DNA from: Pyrinomonadaceae bacterium
GTDB taxonomy: Bacteria > Acidobacteriota > Blastocatellia > Pyrinomonadales > Pyrinomonadaceae
Assembly: GCA_014379075.1 (NCBI GenBank)
Contig: JACMMN010000077.1
Location: 1 to 10,136, forward strand
Direction of reading: 5' to 3'
DNA length: 10,136 bases
Shown: one piece after another, positions 6,334-10,136 of the stretch
Position numbering within the stretch: position 1 is the stretch's first letter
How the letters are laid out: each line of letters begins with the position of its first letter
The notes under the pieces: generated by a model
What the model was told of the DNA's origin: nothing
What the model saw: only the letters and a program-made list of their open reading frames with translations
Databases searched by the model: none
Position numbers and translations under genes: made by a program

Positions 6334-7770
6334 CTAATTACCCAACGCCTTCGACGCGTTCAGCCGGCCGCCGTTTTCGACCTTACCGGCAAGCGAATCG
6401 ATCTTATCGACCGATTTCAAAAGCCGTTCACGCAGCTGTTCGACCGTCAGATCAGGCTCGCTCGCAAGGATCAACGCTGCGACACCCGCGACGTACGGTG
6501 TGGCCATCGAAGTTCCGGACGCTTCACGGTAATCTCCGCCTAGCCAGGTGGATAGGATATCCCTTCCCGGAGCTGCGATATGAACTGTCTTTATTCCGAA
6601 ATTCGAAAATGATGCGAGAGCGTCAGTCTTGTCCGTTGCAGCAACGCTAATAACGTTAGGCAGGTTGTAATTAGACGGATAATGCGGCCGGCTGTCGTTG
6701 TTCGTGCTGGCGTTTCCGGCTGCAGCCACGAACAAAATTCCCTGTTCGCCCGCCGCGCGGATCGCGTCTTCCAAAGCTCTCGATTTTGAAGTAGATCCCC
6801 AACTCGCACTGATCACACGGACATTGACGCCTTTTTGCTTGCGGTCGATGGCGTAATTTATCGCTTCGATAGCGTTCGCCGTCGTCCCAAAACCGCCGCG
6901 GCCCATAAATTTGAGTGGCATTATTTGTACATTCCAGTTGATGCCCGCAATGCCTTCATTATTGTTTCCCTCGGCCCCAATGATCCCGGCACAATGTGTT
7001 CCGTGGCCGTTATCATCCATCGGATCACCGGCGTTCACGTCGGCGTCGAATCCCTGGATGTCGTTGAAACTACCAAGTTCATCGTCGGTGTACTGCGGGA
7101 TATTGTCGGGGCGCGTCCACATATTAGCGACCAGATCAGGATGATTGTAATCGACTCCGCTGTCCAGCACGGCGACCACGACTTCCTGACTACCTTTACT
7201 TTTCAACCAAGCTTTGATGGCATCGATATCGGCCCTTTCCTTTCCGCCGTCACGGCCCAGATTATTCAAAGCCCACTGATCGGCAAATTGAGGATCGTTC
7301 GGAAGATCTTCGTCGCTTTCCAACTCTCTGCGAGCCAAATCCAAATAAGATGGGTCTTGTATCTGTTCGCCATGGCTGACCTCGAAAACAGGCTCGGCGT
7401 ACTCAACCAGATCCTTTAAATTCGCGTACTGTTTCGCCACCGTCTCTGCATCGACGCTGTCCAAATCGTCGATTGAAACCAATCCGCTTACGGATTCTGT
7501 TTCGTCGTCCAGCCGGTCGTTATTACGGAGAATGATTTTCTTGATCTGCGAAAGGCTGACGCCGGGACGGAATCTGACCATTACTTCAGGATCGGAATCC
7601 TTTTTCGAACGGTTCAACGATGCCGGTTTTGGCGCCGTTTTTATGACCTCTTTTGTCTCAGTCACTGAACGCAACGAAGTTTTCCAACGCTGGATCTGTC
7701 CCAAAATTCCCGCCATCGTTATCAAAACGACCGCCAAACCTATGTGTATCCAAATATTATTGCGATTCAT
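6334..7770 (-). CDS. Membrane-anchored subtilisin-like serine peptidase (S8 family)
   Basis: A 478-aa subtilase. Residues 7-26 are a single hydrophobic segment (IWIHIGLAVVLITMAGILGQ), a signal anchor or uncleaved signal, so the enzyme acts outside the cytoplasmic membrane. Residues about 60-132 look like an inhibitory propeptide (EVMVRFRPGVSLSQIKKII; YAEPVFEV). A bridging segment DPQFADQWALNNLG (159-172), typical of bacterial subtilases, follows. The catalytic triad is complete: Asp203 in AVLDSGVDYNHPDL, His256 in NGHGTHCAG, and Ser421 in SGTSMATPYVAG; the oxyanion-hole Asn353 is in AAAGNAS. The protein ends soon after the catalytic domain, without an added C-terminal domain. AGGAG lies about 9 nt before the ATG. 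A small-protein gene ends only 34 nt upstream on the same strand, so the two are probably co-transcribed. The terminator at 6220-6247 closes the unit. Confidence 0.95.
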   Translation of the reverse strand: MNRNNIWIHIGLAVVLITMAGILGQIQRWKTSLRSVTETKEVIKTAPKPASLNRSKKDSDPEVMVRFRPGVSLSQIKKIILRNNDRLDDETESVSGLVSIDDLDSVDAETVAKQYANLKDLVEYAEPVFEVSHGEQIQDPSYLDLARRELESDEDLPNDPQFADQWALNNLGRDGGKERADIDAIKAWLKSKGSQEVVVAVLDSGVDYNHPDLVANMWTRPDNIPQYTDDELGSFNDIQGFDADVNAGDPMDDNGHGTHCAGIIGAEGNNNEGIAGINWNVQIMPLKFMGRGGFGTTANAIEAINYAIDRKQKGVNVRVISASWGSTSKSRALEDAIRAAGEQGILFVAAAGNASTNNDSRPHYPSNYNLPNVISVAATDKTDALASFSNFGIKTVHIAAPGRDILSTWLGGDYREASGTSMATPYVAGVAALILASEPDLTVEQLRERLLKSVDKIDSLAGKVENGGRLNASKALGN

Positions 7771-7804
7771 TTAATACTGCTCCTAGAATCTACATTTTTC
7801 ACGC

Positions 7805-8080
7805 CTAAACGACGTGGTTTGTTCCATTAAAATTGCGAAGACGAAGCTGATACTTATCTGCCCGGTACTCGTAAGTTTTCCCGTCGGCCTCAAGATTTAT
7901 CTGCCATCCGCTCGAGATCATCTGTGCCGACATCTCATCATTTACAGGTGCCCCAAGCGACATATCCGGAAAATCCTTCTCCGAAACGGATGAGACTTTC
8001 ACGTCACCGTCGCCGATCTTCAGCCGTGATGCCAGATCTTTTTTGGCTTTTTCCGCTGCACTGTCTTTCGTAAAACTCAT
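7805..8080 (-). CDS. Small protein of unknown function (SLGxP-type domain), about 91 aa
   Basis: The frame is open from TTG at 8122 (105 aa); I prefer the ATG at 8080 (91 aa), where an amphipathic helix begins (DSAAEKAKKDLASRL). No convincing Shine-Dalgarno precedes either start, and an in-frame TGA lies at 8126-8128. The pattern KKDLASRL, then VKVSSVSEKDFPDMSLGAP, then SGWQINLEADGKTYEYRAD resembles a widespread small domain of unknown function. Its usual form, as I recall it, is DLAxRL, WPDxSLGCP, GYxIxLxxxGxxYxYH. Here the usual Cys after SLG is Ala and no signal peptide is visible, although many relatives I recall are exported. It lies 34 nt before the S8 peptidase gene on the same strand. 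A role as a partner or inhibitor of that peptidase is speculation. Family recognition is by memory of motifs only. Confidence 0.68.
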   Translation of the reverse strand: MSFTKDSAAEKAKKDLASRLKIGDGDVKVSSVSEKDFPDMSLGAPVNDEMSAQMISSGWQINLEADGKTYEYRADKYQLRLRNFNGTNHVV

Positions 8081-8173
8081 ATTAATTTCAGGTAAACTAG
8101 ATTTTGCTACTCTTTCCAACAATAGTCAACGAAAACGCGTTCCAAAAGTTCTGAGTTCCAGCTTGCTTCGTGT

Positions 8174-8191
8174 CGGAACCGGAACCGGAAG
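8174..8191. repeat. Short hexamer tandem repeat (CGGAAC/CGGAAG)
   Basis: CGGAAC, CGGAAC and CGGAAG stand in tandem, followed by GCGATAGCGACTGGG. This is in the 99-nt gap between the DUF2085 gene and the small-protein gene. No gene or terminator hairpin was found in this gap. It looks like a worn copy of a dispersed intergenic repeat, which only a genome-wide search could show. Confidence 0.45.
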
Positions 8192-8221
8192 CGATAGCGA
8201 CTGGGTTCATAAAATTTCAAG

Positions 8222-8755
8222 CTAGGGTGAGAATCCAGAACCACGATCCTTCTTCACGGAAAAATTACGAAATATCTCAACTAACGCCGGGACGATAAAC
8301 GTCGCGCAAACCACGCCGAGAACCAATCCCGTTACAAACCTTGAAAGATGCGTATTTTCCCAAACACCGAATACCGTCAAACTCCAATCGATGCTGATCG
8401 GAACAAGCGAAAGAAACAGCCAAAATCTCGCCAGAGGTTCTATCTCCTCAATCCTCCGCCACAGCGGATAAATCAAAAAACCCGCGAACAACCCGAAATA
8501 AACACCAAAACAACGTGAGCAAACCGCCAGCTGATGACCGTCCAAATGAAAAGACCTCTCCGGTATTTGATGGCAAATAAAGCTGAAAAATTTGTAAAGA
8601 GGATATGAAATGTTTGAGAAGCTACTTGCCGCAAGCGGCGGCAGCAGAATTAGAGCTACCCAAAACGCGACTACGGCCAAAGATATGGTCCAGACTCCGT
8701 ATGCCTGACGGCGAAAATATTTGGCTAGATTTTGCGGAATGTATTCGGCTACCAC
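8222..8755 (-). CDS. DUF2085 family integral membrane protein
   Basis: A 177-aa membrane protein of the DUF2085 family, function unknown. The hallmark blocks are FICHQIPERSFHLDGHQLAVCSRCFGVYFG, split here as CHQIPERSF (61-69) and CSRCFGVYFG (79-88). Cys61, His62, Cys79 and Cys82 are the obvious candidates for a metal or redox site; this is inference. Hydrophobic segments lie at about 21-42, 77-97, 109-131 and 139-160, with a charged loop WRRIEEIEPLARF (99-111) and the family's DW-type motif (SIDW, 121-124). The start used is GTG at 8755; an in-frame stop at 8765-8767 allows no long extension and no Shine-Dalgarno is seen. The gene is 99 nt upstream of the small-protein gene on the same strand, and it follows the non-coding repeat region that separates it from ppsA. 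Confidence 0.88.
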   Translation of the reverse strand: MVAEYIPQNLAKYFRRQAYGVWTISLAVVAFWVALILLPPLAASSFSNISYPLYKFFSFICHQIPERSFHLDGHQLAVCSRCFGVYFGLFAGFLIYPLWRRIEEIEPLARFWLFLSLVPISIDWSLTVFGVWENTHLSRFVTGLVLGVVCATFIVPALVEIFRNFSVKKDRGSGFSP

Positions 8756-8969
8756 TAATTTGATTTATCGGATTTTGGCCACGTAGCGGCAGCTGAATTA
8801 GCCGTGGATTTTAACCCACGGTGAATCACAAGAATGTTTTCGTCGCGTCAATGACGACTGATGTTTACGGTTTAATTCCGTTGCGCTAGCGCGGGATAGA
8901 TAATGCTACCTACGTTCCGCAGGTAAAACCGATGGCCAAAGCTACATCGTCGGGACGCGACACCGCCAC
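8756..8969. repeat. Structured non-coding region with several inverted repeats between ppsA and the DUF2085 gene
   Basis: No coding sequence is seen here. Part one (8774-8824) holds three competing arms: CCACG (8779-8783), CGTGG (8803-8807, within CCGTGG 8802-8807) and CCACGG (8816-8821). Part two (8842-8961) is bounded by GTCGCGTC (8842-8849) and GACGCGAC (8954-8961), with further matching bases inside (GACGA / TCGTC). Nested within are CGGTTT (8868-8873) with AAACCG (8926-8931), the palindrome GCGCTAGCGC (8883-8892), and TACCT (8908-8912) with AGGTA (8921-8925). TTTGGCCA (8774-8781) also matches TGGCCAAA (8933-8940). No T-tract terminator is evident. It looks like a REP/BIME-like repeat or a small structured RNA; copy number elsewhere is unknown. 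Confidence 0.6.
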
Positions 8970-10136
8970 TTACACTCTCAAACTCTTCTCCATCTCCAAA
9001 ATATGATGAGTTGTCTGAATAACCGTATCCGGATTGAGCGAGATTGAATTGATGCCTCGTTTAACCAAAAACTCTGCAAATTCGGGATAATCCGATGGAG
9101 CCTGCCCGCAGATGCCGATCTTTTTTCCGGCCCGAATCGCGGCGTCGATCGCCATCGCAACCATCTTCTCAACCGCTCCGTTTCTTTCATCAAAAAGATG
9201 AGCGACCATTTCCGAATCACGGTCCAGCCCTAGAGCAAGCTGCGTGAGGTCATTGGAGCCGATCGAATAGCCATCGAAAACCTCCAAAAATTCATCGGCA
9301 AACACAACGTTGGCGGGAAGTTCGCACATCGCGTAGATCTCAAGCCCGTTCTCGCCCTGCACCAAACCGTGTTCGGCCATCAAGGCAATTACCTTTTCGC
9401 CTTCTTCCACCGTGCGGCAAAACGGGATCATCGGAGTTACATTGGTCAGGCCCATATCTTCGCGGACGCGGCACATGGCGAGACATTCCAGTTTGAAGCC
9501 GGCCTTATACCGGTCGTCGTAGTAACGCGACGCTCCGCGAAAACCGATCATCGGATTTTCTTCCACCGGCTCGAACTCCTTGCCGCCGATCAGCATCGCG
9601 TATTCATTCGACTTGAAGTCCGACATGCGAACAATTACGGGTTTCGGATAAAAGGCCGCGGCGATCCGTCCGATGCCTTCCGAAAGGGAACGAACAAAAA
9701 ACTCCTTTGGATCTTCTTCAAGAATCCGGCTGGAAATTAGCTCGACATCCGCCGGTTTCTTCAGATTCGGATAGTTCACCAGCGCCATCGGATGAATCCC
9801 AATATGGTTATTGATGATGAATTCGAGACGGGCAAGTCCGACACCGTCATTCGGCAAACGCGAAACTGCAAATGCATTATCCGGGTCGCCGACATTCATC
9901 ATAACCTGCGTGACCGGACGCTCGCTGTCCGTGATCTCGCGCCTGTCAATCTCAAAATCGACATTCCCGTAATAGATATTTCCGCGGTCGCCCTCTGCGC
10001 AGGAGACGGTAATTTCCGTGCCGCTTTTCACGGCCTCGGTCGCATTTCCGGTTCCGACGATGCATGGAATTCCGAGTTCGCGGCTGATGATGGCGCTGTG
10101 GCAAGTGCGGCCGCCGCGTTCGGTAACGATCGCCGA
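8970..10136 (-). CDS. ppsA: Phosphoenolpyruvate synthase (pyruvate, water dikinase), C-terminal half
   Basis: PpsA converts pyruvate, ATP and water to phosphoenolpyruvate, AMP and phosphate, feeding gluconeogenesis. About 388 residues are visible and the frame is open to the window edge; the N-terminal ATP-grasp part lies outside. The fragment opens in the swivelling domain with ERGGRTCHSAIISRELGIP; the phosphorylated His is the codon at 10098-10100. Then comes VSCAEGDRGNIYYG. The PEP/pyruvate-binding barrel contains FIINNHIGIHP, EYAMLIGGKEFEPVEENP, MIGFRGASRYY, LTNVTPMIPFCRTVEEG, MCELPANVVFADEFLE, DGYSIGSNDLTQLALGLDRD and GICGQAPSDYPEFAEFL. The last block holds the conserved Cys thought to act in enolpyruvate protonation. 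All key residues visible are intact, and the block order matches PpsA rather than pyruvate phosphate dikinase. The first in-window GTG (10029-10031) is internal, not a start. The TAA is at 8970-8972. Confidence 0.95.
   Translation of the reverse strand, partial: SAIVTERGGRTCHSAIISRELGIPCIVGTGNATEAVKSGTEITVSCAEGDRGNIYYGNVDFEIDRREITDSERPVTQVMMNVGDPDNAFAVSRLPNDGVGLARLEFIINNHIGIHPMALVNYPNLKKPADVELISSRILEEDPKEFFVRSLSEGIGRIAAAFYPKPVIVRMSDFKSNEYAMLIGGKEFEPVEENPMIGFRGASRYYDDRYKAGFKLECLAMCRVREDMGLTNVTPMIPFCRTVEEGEKVIALMAEHGLVQGENGLEIYAMCELPANVVFADEFLEVFDGYSIGSNDLTQLALGLDRDSEMVAHLFDERNGAVEKMVAMAIDAAIRAGKKIGICGQAPSDYPEFAEFLVKRGINSISLNPDTVIQTTHHILEMEKSLRV

Noticed and set aside
6835..7419. Plus-strand open frame of 194 codons inside the S8 peptidase
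   Set aside because: It lies antisense to the peptidase catalytic region with its complete triad. Its sequence looks like a mirror of that gene and has no family motifs.
8099..8209. Short minus-strand ATG frame in the gap before the small-protein gene
   Set aside because: It has about 37 codons, no ribosome binding site, and is built from the CGGAAC hexamer repeat; more likely repeat-derived.
9369..9740. Plus-strand open frame of 123 codons inside ppsA
   Set aside because: It is antisense to the conserved PEP-binding barrel of ppsA and has no recognisable domain.
10029..10031. GTG as a possible start of the ppsA fragment
   Set aside because: The frame continues upstream to the window edge through the phosphohistidine motif, so this is an internal Val.
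1..10136. A CRISPR array, insertion sequence, prophage, toxin-antitoxin pair or defence system
   Set aside because: I found no regularly spaced repeats, transposase, integrase or phage genes, nor any recognisable defence or toxin-antitoxin genes; the genes are housekeeping, envelope or unknown secreted types.

Overview
The window looks like an ordinary chromosomal stretch of a Gram-negative bacterium with mid-range GC. An LpxI-type lipid A enzyme implies an outer membrane. The mix of exported M28 and S8 peptidases, a DUF2085 membrane protein and secreted acidic or Gly/Asn-rich proteins of unknown function reminds me of Acidobacteriota, class Blastocatellia (Pyrinomonadales-like). That placement is inferred from gene content; there is no rRNA or other marker to fix it. 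I see no phage, insertion sequence, CRISPR array, tRNA or rRNA.

The plus-strand block (1-3080) holds the C-terminal end of a linear amide C-N hydrolase (choloylglycine hydrolase/penicillin V acylase family), then lpxI 18 nt downstream, then a secreted M28 zinc aminopeptidase. It ends at a hairpin at 3084-3115 with an A-tract on one side and a T-tract on the other, which can stop transcription from both directions.

Everything from 3130 to 10136 reads on the minus strand. In transcription order (right to left) this is: the C-terminal half of phosphoenolpyruvate synthase (ppsA); a 214-nt non-coding stretch rich in inverted repeats; a DUF2085 membrane protein; a small protein of about 91 aa; a membrane-anchored subtilisin (S8) 34 nt after it, with its terminator; a secreted Gly/Tyr/Asn-rich protein behind a palindrome-rich promoter region, with its terminator; rsmI (16S rRNA 2'-O-methyltransferase); and a secreted acidic protein of 439 aa that ends at the shared bidirectional terminator.

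Four of the complete genes encode exported or membrane-anchored proteins and one more an integral membrane protein, so envelope and extracellular functions dominate, mixed with housekeeping genes (ppsA, rsmI, lpxI). I do not see a convincing new multi-gene system. The more unusual signals are non-coding: a heptanucleotide tandem repeat enclosed by an inverted repeat that takes in the rsmI start codon, a 25-bp perfect palindrome plus related half-sites before the Gly/Asn-rich gene, and a structured repeat-like element between ppsA and the DUF2085 gene.
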